A stretch of DNA of 64,000 bases from Echinometra lucunter (taxonomy: Eukaryota > Echinodermata > Echinoidea > Camarodonta > Echinometridae). Where the stretch lies: NCBI GenBank assembly GCA_029962745.1, contig CM057158.1, positions 16,359,173 through 16,423,172 of the forward strand, read 5' to 3'. Shown piece after piece: positions 46,601 to 58,185 of the stretch (within the stretch, counting starts at the first letter, position 1; every line of letters begins with the position of its first letter). The position numbers and the translations under genes were made by a program. Below the pieces are notes generated by a model. The model was not told the origin of the DNA. It made no database searches and was given only the letters and a program-made list of their open reading frames with translations.

Positions 46601-48910
46601 TTAGTTGGGGATGACCTGTATTTTCAACCCCCCGAATAATTCACCATCAAAAAATGACAAGGCCCCCTGTTCCTCCCCTAAAAAGGGAGGAAAGAAGGGA
46701 AAAAAAGAGAAAAGAGTAAATAAAGGAAAAGGAAAAACCTGGAAGGTATCGCTCGCTTCGCTCGCTCGCATTCTAAGAATTATAACAAACATGACCGATG
46801 CCGGTTATAATACTTGGTTTCCATATTGTCTCTTCATCAAATTCCATACTGTTCTACAAATAAAATGTTCGTGATATTACTGTAAGGAGTCGAGCGGCAA
46901 GTTGACCAATAAAACAGATGAATTTTCAGGAAATAATGGCATGTGACCAATAGCCTAATGCTAGTATCATACCAAATACAAGAAGAAAAAAAGAAAAGAA
47001 GTATTCCGATATAGTGTAGGTAACTGAAGTCATGAGAGTGGTGTAACAATGCACTAACCTGATCTCGGTATTCAAAAATTCATTCCTTATCCGTCTCTCA
47101 CTACGCCCGCTTATAAAATCTAGCCGAAACATTATTTTCGAGCCGCAAGCACTTTTATTCCCTCACCAACATGTCTGAATATCATAATATTTTAGGACCT
47201 AGGTGTCAAACTATCCTCGAATTCTGCAGGAAGATGTACATTATCAAAATCATCTAGTTTATTTTGGTAACAGTTCTACGTTTCAAAGAAAATAAAAGTT
47301 TTTTTCTGTAGCTTGTTTCGACGTTTATAGAAACATAGTGGTTTTGGATGGCAAACGAAAAGGCAAAAAAAGAAAAAAACGTCATATTTGGCAACCAAAA
47401 AAAAAAAAAAATATGCGATCAAATTATTCAGATATCTTTAAAACGTATCAGATTTTTCCTCGCTCGCTGCACTCACTCGTATTTAGATACAGGAAAGTTG
47501 AATTGGGTAAAGGAATTAAGCATGCAAGCGAGTTGGCCGAATGTGTAATTTAGATGCTTATCGTTTATTTTGAAGACGAAATAATACTTTTTCACCGAAA
47601 GAGTGTGTTTTTCCTCGCTCGCTCGTATGATATTAAGAAACAGGGTGGTTTGGGACACGGTAAAAAACAGTACTGGACCAGCGAGGTGCTAAAATAGAGT
47701 CACATTTAGTAGCGAGATTGCCAAATGTATCATTCAAATATCTTACAGGCCTCAAGTTTATGGCAAAACAACATCTCTTCTACAGCAAGAACTCTGAAGT
47801 TTTAAAACATACTACAAAAAGAAGTATTATATATCTTCAAAATAAAACTTTTGAGGCCCCAAACATTTCATCAAAGCGAGAGGATTTACTTCTGCAATAT
47901 TGTGTGAAAACAATTTCTTGTGTGGTGTGTGGGAGGATGAGACTTAGAATGCAGCGGAACTGTCGGCAACTATTGGTAAATCCCGCATTCAAAATGTTCT
48001 AGCGACACCCCAATCTATATGCCCATTTGCTTATTCGATCGTCTATTTTTGAACCCCCCCCCCACACACACACACCCTTTCCCGCTCGGTTGCTTTGCTT
48101 CCTCGTCGAGGATATTCGGCATCAATCATCTCCCAAACTGCGAATACAAATCGACACTCAAGCTAATGATAAACGCAGGCCGCTCTGCCCTGCGCCCCCA
48201 CTATTTCAAAACTTTGGATCTGCTTTTGTGAATATTCCTGCCTATAAAACAAATCGAATGGAGACTTCTCTGTTTTACCATAGAGTTCCTCCGTATGTAA
48301 CTCCATGGTTTTTACAAAGTCAAATATTTGTATCAATTACTTTATCGTAAACCCAACCCACGGAAAAAACAAACAAACGAAAAACCAAGCGAAAACCGCG
48401 TTGTGCTAAAAAGCAGAGGAGGATGTGTAAATTACATCCCTACCATTAATTGCCTGTGCTCATTAAAGGGCAGTTTCTCCGGCTGCTCGGCTGCCCAAAG
48501 AGTTACATGTCATACAGTCAAAGGATTTATAAAGAAATTCATTTAAAATATTCCATTCAATCAAAAATACATAATTTCTACATAGAACCATTTTCTATCT
48601 AATGACCACTAACTTTCCATTCTAGACCAGTGCATATACGCTTACCCTACCCTGATACCTCTAAACCTAACCTAAAACTCAACTGACTGATTGAGTGAAG
48701 GATTTCATTGAAGAATATCTATATTAGCCGTCCGAAGACTGAATTGCAGTGGGCTACTATGTACATGAATGATAACAACAATAATACAATATTTAGACAG
48801 TTCAAACATTCGATAATGGAATTTCAATAAACATAATTGCATTATTATCATTATCATTATCAATTATAAAATTACATTATTAAGAAAAAATTACTTAAGT
48901 TTCATCAATA

Positions 48911-49047
48911 AATTTGTAACTGGCATTCGAGAATTTCTTCGAATCAAATAGTGATTTCAAGTGGATTGACTTTTTCTTTCTTTCTCAGTCAATTCACTTG
49001 AAATCACTATTTGATTCGAAGAAATTCTCGAATGCCAGTAACAAACT
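48911..49047. mobile_element. Foldback element with 60 bp inverted arms
   Basis: Arms 48911-48970 and 48988-49047 are reverse complements with only a few mismatches (core CTGGCATTCGAGAATTTCTT) around a 17 bp T-rich loop. Young MITE or solo hairpin; no target duplication seen. Confidence 0.82.
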
Positions 49048-50309
49048 TATTCTATAGATCCATGCAACCCTTATAATTATATTTTTCATGTTTGATGAAA
49101 TAAAGCCTGGAGCGATATGTCGAGGTGATTTAAAAAATGATATCATAACGCAGGTTTATGAAATTCACGCTTATTTCTGAAGTTTTGGGCAGAGTTTGCT
49201 CAATTTCCAAACCCCTGTACAAAATTAAAACTTTGTACAGGAGTCAAGTGTGTGTTTGATCCAGCACAAAGCTCAATACGGACAAAATTAATGAATATTC
49301 AAGAGGAATCACCTTGTCACTGCTAGTCTTTATTCAAAAATCACTAATAACAAAAGCTCGTATCTTTAATGGATTTGAAGTACTGAGAAATGATTCCAGT
49401 CATGATAATAATGATGTTGATGATGGTGATGACTGTGATTCAGTGATAATCATGATAAAAAGGACAAGAAAACCCATGGTTGATGATAATAATGATTTTT
49501 GTTTTTCATTGCTTTTATTGATTTATCCTGTTTGTGGCATTATCATTATTTGTCAACTTTGCAAACACAAAAAATTGTGGCCCTATCATTTTTTCATTAT
49601 CATCGTCATCACAAATCAGGGTTGGGGGAGGGGTGGAGCTACAGCAAACATCCATCAAAATGTGTGGATATTAACTCAAGCAGCGAAAATAATCGGCCGG
49701 TGAGATATATGCCTCAAAAATGAGATTTGTAAGTGATTTTTGACATTTTTTCATCTTCTAGACCTAATTTTACAAACCACAAGCAGATAACTACACCCTC
49801 TATCATGGCTTTTAAAGTGACAAGAAATGTGCAAATTCTAATCCCATTATCTGTTCACTTCACTGTTCGCTCAGGAATGCCTTTTTCATTTTTGGATCTC
49901 GTCAAGAGATGGCACTGTTGCATTCTTATGATTGTGGTTCATTGGGTCTCACTTCTACACATTTTCTGTTTGTCATATTTACTGTCGTTGATCCAAAAAT
50001 AAAAATACAGTAGTGCCTGGTTCAAAACAATGCAAAATTCAAAGCTGAATTTTGTGTAGCTGCTTGCATACTGTAACCTGTAACTGCACGACCCGGCGCC
50101 CGACGGCGGGGTGACCAGCGGCTGCCTACCACCTCTCACGCACAAGTTGCAAAAGAGACAAAATATTTGAAATAACGATTTCTAACGAATAGTTTACATT
50201 GTGGTTGAAATGCAGTTCACCAGAATCAATGTTCACGAACAGTTAATTACAGTTAGTTTGGTAAAATGTATCCTTGTGCCACAGTGCTTGGTGACATCCA
50301 TTTGTTTGC

Positions 50310-50945
50310 CTGCTTCCATTGTTGTCCATAAATCCTAATCAAGTTCCTAATAATTTTTATGTATTTTATTCTACCGGAATGAAATTTTCCCCAAGTCTGT
50401 CAGATAAAATTTGCTCTTTACAATACTCCATCAGTATTGACTAGTCTCTAAGATATATCCAATTCATGAACAGGTTTCGGGAAAGAGTGAGCAAAACAGT
50501 TCCTATAGTTCGAACATCGAAAAAAAAAACCAGCAATATGTATCTCGCATTAAAAAAAAAAAAAATTGTAGGCGACGTTACTCGTTTCTGCTGTTTGGTT
50601 GCCTACATTATAAGTACTTCGAAACTCCTGGGGAGCGTTTCATGAAGAGTCTTGTCGGTGATTTTCAATGACTAATTTGCTCTCAGCCAACCAGATGCGA
50701 GGATTTTCAGTAGCTTATAACAGTTGTCAGTGAAAATAACTGACAAAACTCTTCATGAAACGCTCCCCTGGAATAAAACAAGCATGCTTTTTGAAACACG
50801 CCTAAGCCATGAGCAGTTGATATGCATTGGATTAGAAATTGAGGACGAGGACATCTGAAAATTGCCATCAGACTGTAACATTGGGATATCATCCCCAAAA
50901 CTCAATTCATTAAAAAATGAAAATACAAAAAGCGGTTAAGGACAC
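50310..50945 (-). pseudogene. Truncated third GPCR unit: upstream region and start codon only
   Basis: From 50945 down to about 50310 the sequence follows the upstream region of the two intact receptors. It shares ACTCC..., the CGCCTAAGCCAT block, AATGAAATTTTCCCCAAGTCT and the CTTCCATTGTTGTC initiation context. The ATG (50317-50319) and first codons (Met-Glu-Ala) are recognisable, then the receptor body is replaced by unrelated sequence. A MITE at 50640-50768 interrupts the upstream part. The remainder of the unit runs into the second gap, so part could be hidden there, but the coding side is clearly gone. Confidence 0.75.
50640..50768. mobile_element. MITE, GGGGAGCGTTTCATGAAGAG termini
   Basis: The 129 bp element has about 21 bp inverted ends (GGGGAGCGTTTCATGAAGAG and its complement) and inner TTGTC/GACAA motifs. 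It sits in sequence that is continuous in units 1 and 2 (AACTCCTTAAGTTAAACAAG), which gives an empty site. Its ends resemble those of 21400-21575. Confidence 0.82.
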
Positions 50946-50948
50946 TTT

Positions 50949-51448
50949 NNNNNNNNNNNNNNNNNNNNNNNNNNNNNNNNNNNNNNNNNNNNNNNNNNNN
51001 NNNNNNNNNNNNNNNNNNNNNNNNNNNNNNNNNNNNNNNNNNNNNNNNNNNNNNNNNNNNNNNNNNNNNNNNNNNNNNNNNNNNNNNNNNNNNNNNNNNN
51101 NNNNNNNNNNNNNNNNNNNNNNNNNNNNNNNNNNNNNNNNNNNNNNNNNNNNNNNNNNNNNNNNNNNNNNNNNNNNNNNNNNNNNNNNNNNNNNNNNNNN
51201 NNNNNNNNNNNNNNNNNNNNNNNNNNNNNNNNNNNNNNNNNNNNNNNNNNNNNNNNNNNNNNNNNNNNNNNNNNNNNNNNNNNNNNNNNNNNNNNNNNNN
51301 NNNNNNNNNNNNNNNNNNNNNNNNNNNNNNNNNNNNNNNNNNNNNNNNNNNNNNNNNNNNNNNNNNNNNNNNNNNNNNNNNNNNNNNNNNNNNNNNNNNN
51401 NNNNNNNNNNNNNNNNNNNNNNNNNNNNNNNNNNNNNNNNNNNNNNNN
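50949..51448. other. Assembly gap (500 N)
   Basis: Exactly 500 undetermined bases; true length unknown. It cuts the third GPCR unit. Confidence 0.99.
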
Positions 51449-51770
51449 TTCGTATGTTTCTTTCATAGTCTGTGTTCTTCAATTCAGGTTGATGCTCCCG
51501 CAAGTGCACCTGTCATCGAGTGGTATTCAGAAAATAGACTACCATATCGAGCATGTGTTGTACTCGTTCTAGTGGGTGTGATACAGTGTAAGCCACGTCA
51601 TTCATTAACTCAAATATCGTTACCATATAATGTTGCTATTTTTGTCCTTCAAAGCAAGATGACCACTTTCAAAGACTTTAGCCTTCTTCGTTTGTTGCTT
51701 TCATAGTCGGTGTTCTTCGATTAAGATTGATGCTCCCTCAAGTACACCTGCCATCGAGTGGTTTCGGAGC
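51449..51770. repeat. Tandem duplication flanking the gap
   Basis: A block with TTTCATAGTC.GTGTTCTTC followed by TGATGCTCCC.CAAGT.CACCTG and ATCGAGTGGT appears at about 51455-51525 and again at about 51695-51765. The period is about 240 bp. More copies may lie in the gap. Confidence 0.75.
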
Positions 51771-51897
51771 GAGTAACTAAAATTATGATTATACGGGGTC
51801 AAAGTCAAACCCTTCAAGATATGAAAGGATCCGTCCTTACACACTCCTCTCATTTTGTTTCCTTACTGTCCCGCTTTCCATTCAGCTTAATTTTGGT

Positions 51898-52545
51898 TCC
51901 CCCACTGCACTGACGCCTGTGCCCCAACTGTTACGGCACATTTTGGTAAATTGCACATTTTGGTCGTTACCAAAATGTGCAGTACTACGTTATTGCATAT
52001 TTTGGTACACTGCACATCGTGGTCAGGTAAGGGCGCTTCATGAACACATTGTGCTGGTAGTGCACCAACACCTGCAAGGATTCTACGGTTACCAAAATGT
52101 GCAGTTAATAAGTGATTTGCCAGCACATTGTGGTCCCCTGCACATTTTGGTAACGGAGCTTTGAGGCCATGGGGAAACTGTCCTACTTCTGATTTGGGGG
52201 TGGGGGAGGGGGTGGGCACTGTGCCTTGCCACCTTGCCTGAGTGGGTGTGTGTGTGTTTGTGTGTGTGAGAGAGAGAGAGAGACAGAGAATGAGAGAGAG
52301 AGATAGCGGGTGTGTGAGGGAGGGTGGGTATGTAAATGCAGGGGAGAAAGAGGGAGAATGGGATAAAGAGGAACGACTGTTATTAGTGTGATTCCGAGCG
52401 ATTACCAAGGTGTGCCGTCAATGTCCTGCACATTTAGGTAACAAAACCAAAATGTGTACTTACCAAATTGTGCAGTACTATATTACCTCACATTTTGTAA
52501 CGGCACACTTTGGTTTGTTACCAAAATGTGCCCCAACACCCAACA
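51898..52545. mobile_element. Iterated-motif element, ACCAAAATGTGC family
   Basis: Starts near GTGCCCCAACTGTTACGGCACATTTTGG and ends near GTTACCAAAATGTGCCCCAACAC, an inverted terminal arrangement. Inside, ACCAAAATGTGC-like words and their complement GCACATTTTGGT occur about ten times in both orientations, clustered in the outer thirds. A GA/GT-rich low-complexity centre occupies about 52190-52350. No credible protein; the 173-codon minus frame crosses the simple repeat. Confidence 0.75.
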
Positions 52546-52547
52546 TC

Positions 52548-52750
52548 GCAACCATTGCGTTGCTATAATTTGAACTCGGGCTTATTACAGAAGGGAACGT
52601 GGACAACGACAGTGGAATGGAATTTACATCCAAATACTGACGCCAGTGCCCCCAATATTTGAACCAGTGAGCTGCTATAATTTGGACTCGGGCTTATAAT
52701 AGAAGGAATCGTGGACGACGACATCTGGTGGAATGGAATTTACATCAGAA
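52548..52750. repeat. Tandem duplication, about 112 bp unit
   Basis: GCTATAATTTGAACTCGGGCTTAT...GGAATGGAATTTACATC near 52560 repeats near 52673 with a few differences. Confidence 0.8.
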
Positions 52751-52754
52751 CAAG

Positions 52755-53515
52755 CTAGATGTAAAGAGGCGAAAAGATAGGAAAAGTATTTTAAAAAGAC
52801 AAATTGAATTATGGCTATTTGGTTAAAAGTATTCGCATCAATTTTCTGTTTAGAAGTGACTGCGGTGTAATACCCAGCATGCCCAGAATCCAGTGAATAT
52901 TGGTATGCATATGCAGAGTATAACTAAAGCTGGTTATGTTTAGCTTTAAATTGTTGAAGCAAGTTCATATTATTTTTAATAGGATTGTTAAGTTTTGAGG
53001 GTAAATAACCACTCAGGTATATCCTACTCACACTTTATACTGAAGGATCAAGAATGAAATATTATTACACAGTAGCCAAAAAAGAAACGGAAGGGAAAAT
53101 AGGAATTAGGAGACAATTTACAAAAAAAAAATCAAGTCGAAGACAATCTCATCCATATAACCCACAGATGGAAAAATATACTTTCACTTCTGCGCTTGAC
53201 AACCAAATGCAATTCATTTCAAATGTACTTCAAAAAGAAGAGTAAGGAATTTGCTGACTGCTATGTTACGTGAAGTTATGATCTATGAAGGCGCCTTACA
53301 AAAAAGAATTTGGCTTCATCGTGACGAAACTGAAAACGCTTCAATTTCAAATTTTTTTCAGAAAAAAGAAAGGACAGTCAATTTTCTCGAAAGCATAGCA
53401 TGTTCAAATGACAACTTTGCCAGAATTTACTTTTTTTTGAGAAAGAAATCAGCTTCACAGTTAGGTCTTGCATAGAAAGATGAAAATTGAAAAAATGAAA
53501 TAACTGGAAAATGTG
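52755..53515. other. Non-coding, downstream side of the HAO-like locus
   Basis: The C-terminal exon(s) expected after 53521 on the minus strand should lie here or further left. I could not identify them with confidence. Confidence 0.4.
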
Positions 53516-53520
53516 CATAC

Positions 53521-53589
53521 CGTATAGTCCCATCGAGTAATCCAATCCATCCCGTAAGATAGGCAAATATGCTCTACTCCAGACGCACC
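53521..53589 (-). CDS. HAO-family locus, probable exon after the FMN phosphate-binding exon
   Basis: On the minus strand a good acceptor (CTAATTCACAG) precedes 23 codons reading GASGVEHICLSYG..., ending at a GTATGC donor. The exon is phase 0 at both ends, matching the exon at 54352-54513. GASGVEHI fits the G..GV..V segment that follows WGLA in hydroxyacid oxidases, but the rest diverges from the usual LAMALSG helix. The assignment is therefore tentative, or the C-terminus has changed. Confidence 0.5.
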
Positions 53590-54351
53590 CTGTGAATTAG
53601 AGGCAGAAACATGGTGAAGAGTTATAGGCCTCATTTTTATTCAATCCTTAATCCATATGAATTTCCTTGCATACCGTAATGATTGTTTTAATGTCATGAG
53701 AGGGCCTTATGTGCCACAATGGTCGTCGTTGCTTCCTTATTCAATTATTATTTTCAGCAAAAGTTTAATTTCTAAGGGGACATGCGTTTGGAGCTAGGCC
53801 AGTTTTGCCTTTCGCAGGTTTGGGCAATGAAATCCTGCATCTCATCACTCAAACGCCTATTATTTCCAGACATTTCATCTAATATAGAAATATACATTTT
53901 CTCGAAGGAAATAATGAACTGAGCATTCGAAAAAATATTCTCGAAAATAACATAGGGGGTAATGCTAAAGAATAATGCAATATCACATTATCTGGCACAA
54001 TTGAAAATAATATGAGGCCATTACATCAATCAAGGTAAATTATTACGCTGTAAATAGAAACGGAACAAATCATGATATGCAACGCATTGACCTTTGCAAA
54101 AGCTTTGATTTGATTCAAAGTTTAGTTAAAGGTGAAGTACTTATTAGAAAAAAAAATACAAAATTAGGTGTAAAACTGACGCGCAAATATAACAAATCCA
54201 CCGATTTACAGGGGCAATTCACAACGCATGGCCATGAATGCAATATACATTTATAGATTGGCCTGAGCTCAGTTGTTTCATCATGTTTGTGGGCTTGCTA
54301 CCGGAGAAGCATCTCATACCCTGAAGACTATATGATTGAAATCTCCCTTAC

Positions 54352-54513
54352 CCCACAAGCCAGACCCCAGAGAGCAGGTCTTCCTACAAAGACTGCCTTA
54401 GCACCTCTATGTAAAGTCTTGAGGACATCTGATCCAGTTCTTACTCCTCCATCCATGTATACCTCAACGTTTCGAAGACGAACCGCTTCCACTACCTCAG
54501 ATAGTGCGTCGAT
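54352..54513 (-). CDS. HAO-family locus, FMN phosphate-binding exon
   Basis: A 54-codon exon flanked by acceptor CATTCAG and donor GTAAGG. It begins [11 protein letters not shown] and carries [13 protein letters not shown] and [13 protein letters not shown]. These are the conserved C-terminal half of the FMN-binding alpha/beta barrel of (S)-2-hydroxyacid oxidases, where the Gly-rich DGGVR and GRP turns hold the FMN phosphate. It continues in phase from the exon at 58875-58973. Intact and well conserved, so selection acted here until recently at least. Confidence 0.9.
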
Positions 54514-54549
54514 CTGAATGGAAAATATATCCCACATTTGTTTTAATTT

Positions 54550-56230
54550 TCGCGTGTTTTGAAATTGCTGGGTTTTTTTTTTCCTTTTTAATTTCAGTCA
54601 TAAAAATGAGTACTAAACAATGTAGAAGAATGAAGGGTTTTAGCTGAGCTATCCTTTAACACTTCCACATCATCAACATTGTCAAGGAATAAGACGCAAA
54701 ACAAGATGATCTTATGATACAATGTTAGCATTTTCTATGGACTGTAACAATTGTTAAAATGGATGGCAATTTGCATTAGCTACAAAGCTTTAATGTCAGT
54801 TCTAATGCCTTCACCTTTATTTCAATGAGTATTGCAATCCAGGAAACTGGATTGGCGTATAATAGGCCTTTATCATTTTAAAAAAGGATAACAGAGTAAG
54901 TGCAAGCGATAAGCTTGCATCTTAATCTCATTGTTACTTCATTATTGCCCTTTTGAAAATACATTTTCATAAATATACATTTCAAATATACAAATATGAA
55001 ATGTTTTTACAAATATAGAAACCAATTTTCGCTATCTCATCAAGCAATCAAGGTCAAAACTAGATTTTTTTTACAAGCATGACCGTGCGGAGGGGGAGGG
55101 GGGCAGGGACAGGCATTAGCCCCAAGAAATCTTCAAACCATCTTATTTTGGTATTTTTCTTTAAAAAAAAAAAAAAAACTCCATCGAAAGTGTGCATCAG
55201 ATCGTGCAATTTCAATTCTATAAAATGCAAAAGTTCCCTTGTGTGGGAGGAAGGATACCCCCCCCCCCCACACTCTCCAACACCCTTCCCTGTCCCGGTC
55301 GGTCTCTTCGTTCCTTCGTTTGCGTGTTCCTTCGAATATTGAACATATTCTTGCCCCCCCCCCCCCCCCCCACGGGAAAAAACCCTCTTCATCAGCCTCC
55401 ATGCACATACAATATTGTAATCATTATGATGTCAACGGCCTGGGAATAAACATACAATTATACAGAGTAACATCCATACAAGCGCGGTAATGCAATTTCA
55501 AAATTTAGTTTAGATCATCATGATCATTGCTGTAGGTTACTTATCCACTTTTTCTTGCTCTATGGAAACAGGTGAGATTTTTCTCCTTTGATATACACAA
55601 CCAAATCTTTATATGCTAGCAGAAGGAAGGTGTGCAAAGCTCGTGACAGAATAGAGAGAAGAGAGAAATTTGAAGGGATGCATAAGACGAAAAGAACACG
55701 ATTAAAACGCTATGGAGATAATTTAAATGATGTACAATCATGACGATATTGGCAGTTTCAAATCAATTTCATTCCAATACGAACGTACTTCAGCTGGATG
55801 TGAAAATGACTTTGTAAAGGCTAATCCTCGTGAAAATCTTCTAGACTGCACTCATCGCGAGTGATTATAATCCCATAAGCACGATAAGATAAAGCTTTTC
55901 CAGGGTAGTCAGATATTCGTGAATAGCAATCAGGTACTACTCTCCCATAAAAGTGTGATGTAAGAAATTTATGATAATCATTCATAATATCACTTTCCTC
56001 TGTACATTATAATGCTCACCGCACTTTCTGTTGAAAGCAGCTCAATTAAAGAAAGAATAAATGAAGATTAGAGCGAAGTGGGTACCAATCCTGAGAAATA
56101 TCAATACATTTTTTGTCGATATCACACGTCGCATAAGGCATGTTCGTGGTCTTGGCAGTACATATTGCATTTCCCGAGAATATATTTCTGCCACTAATAA
56201 TTGTTTATTCTTTCTCTGCAATAGTTATGT
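54550..56230. other. HAO-locus intron, left of the retrotransposon
   Basis: No exon recognised. A G/C-run MITE-like stretch occupies roughly 55080-55400 (G run 55089-55104, A run, C runs 55258-55270 and 55354-55372). The several overlapping proline/glycine frames there are low complexity. Confidence 0.5.
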
Positions 56231-56236
56231 AACCTT

Positions 56237-58185
56237 GAGCCCAATCAATCGAAAGAACAACCTTTACTATAAATACATAACTAAACAAAGTAACGAATCT
56301 CGCTTTAAATATACTTCATACAAAAACACACTTACTACTTTATTACGCATTGCAAAAAGAGAATATTATACCTCCCAACTCAATTTGTGCAAAAACGATA
56401 TGAGGAACACATGGAAAATTATTAATGGAGCATTAAATAAAAACAAAAAAGTACTTCTATAACAAAAATAAAATTAAACAATACAATCACCGACGACAAC
56501 ATCTCAATAGCACAAGAATTTAATTCATATTTTTCAAACATTGGCAACAATCTGGCAAGCAAAGTCCCTCAAACTCATAAATCTTTCAACAGTTTTCTTG
56601 ACAACCCAAATCCAAACTCTATATTTTTTAATCCTACTAACACAAGAGAAATTATTAATATTGTTAATAATCTACAGACCAAGAAGAGCCCAGGTTTCGA
56701 TGGTATTCCTAATTTCCTACTTTAAAAAATTATTTTAACTATCGTCGATCCTCTGGTCCACATATTTAATGTTTCTATGAACACAGGGAAGGTACCTAAC
56801 CTAATGAAAATAGCCAAAGTCATCCCCCTTTACAAAAAAGGTGATAATCAGCTTGTTTCTAATTACCGTCCTATTTCATTGCTCACTTCGTTATCTAAAA
56901 TTCTCGAAAAATTTATACATACTCGTACAACTACGTTCTTTAATAAATACAATACTTTTTCGAACTCGCAATTTGGTTTCCGCGAAAATCATAGCACCTC
57001 GCATGCAATTTTGACTTTTATTAATAAAATTATTTCTTCCATAGATAAAGGTTGTCATACTGTTGGTATTTTCCTGGACTTCTCCAAGGCCTTCGATACC
57101 ATTAACCACGAAATACTTCTTCATAAACTTTCTTTTTATGGTATCAGGGGGAAGGCCTTGGAGTGGTTCAAAGCTACCTAACAGACAGGTCTCAATTTGT
57201 GTCAGTCAACAACGTTGTTTCTTCTACTCTTCCTATTACATGTGGAGTACCACAGGGTAGTTTACTTGGTCCTCTTCTTTTTATTACATATATTAATGAC
57301 ATTAAAAAAAGTTCTACTTTACTAACATTTGTATTGTTTGCTGACGATTCGAACATTTTCTTTTCTCATGATAACCTAAACCAACTTGTAAGAATTGTAA
57401 ACTCAGAACTTATACATGTCACTGACTGGATTAAAGCGAACAAACTATCACTTAACTTACAAAAGACGAATTTTATGCTTTTTAGTAACAGAATAAATAC
57501 AATACCTGATAACATAATTTTTGATAATACTGTTCTTGAAAATGTTTCAGAGACCAGATTTTTGGGGGTTACTATTGATAATAAGCTATCATGGAAACCA
57601 CACATCAATAATATTTGCAAAACAATTTCAAGAAACATCGGAATTATCAACAAACTCAAATATTTTCTCCCATCTCACACTTTACTTACACTGTATCATA
57701 CATTAATATTACCATACATTAATTATGGCATTTTGGCATGGGGTTGTGCGACCCAAACACAATTACAAAGAATACTGTTGCTGCAGAAGAAGGCTCTTAG
57801 AATAATTTTTCAAACCCAATTCAGATCACACACAGATATACTATTCTTCCAAAATAATATTCTTAAAGTGAGCGATTTATATCTTTTCCAACTCGCCCAA
57901 TTTATGTATAAACTAAACAAAGATGATCTCCCAACAATTTTTTCAAATATGTTCTGTAAAAACTCCTCTATACACGATTACCCAACGAGACAACGTAACT
58001 GTTATCACCTACCTCCTACTCGTACTATATTAGCGAAAAACTCTTTTATCTTTTTTGGACCTGTGTATTGGAATTCCCTGCCCAACGACTTTAAAGAATC
58101 TACAAACCTTAATATTTTTAAACGCAAACTTAAAAAGATGCTCATTTGTCAATACTCCACACCAACAAGTCAAGCTAACACATAA
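56237..58185 (+). pseudogene. Reverse transcriptase ORF with two frameshifts and one nonsense codon
   Basis: Domain order: linker with helical AKREYY segment; thumbless N-terminal RT blocks (KKSPGFDGI, KVIPLYKKGD, NYRPISLL, FGFRENHST); SKAFDTINHEILL; GVPQGSLLGPLLF at 57244; catalytic FADD at 57337-57348; WIKANKLSLN; C-terminal RN.GIINKLK and WNSLP blocks. The frame is broken near 56458 (frame change in an A/T-rich stretch), by TAA at 56723-56725, and near 57170 (one base short in an A run). All other catalytic motifs are kept, so the copy is young but not able to encode a full protein as assembled. Confidence 0.88.

Larger units (their letters stand above)
37640..49930. repeat. Segmental duplication, unit 2
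   Basis: Direct-oriented partner of unit 1 with the same gene order and orientation. It is longer mainly through unit-specific insertions at 37795-38171, 38382-38619, 39070-41500 and 45185-45716, plus extra sequence near 45900-46600 and 48000-49280. Confidence 0.9.

Noticed and set aside
51887..52408. 173-codon minus-strand frame
   Set aside because: Spans the iterated-motif element and a GA/GT simple repeat; serine/leucine-rich part comes from the repeat.
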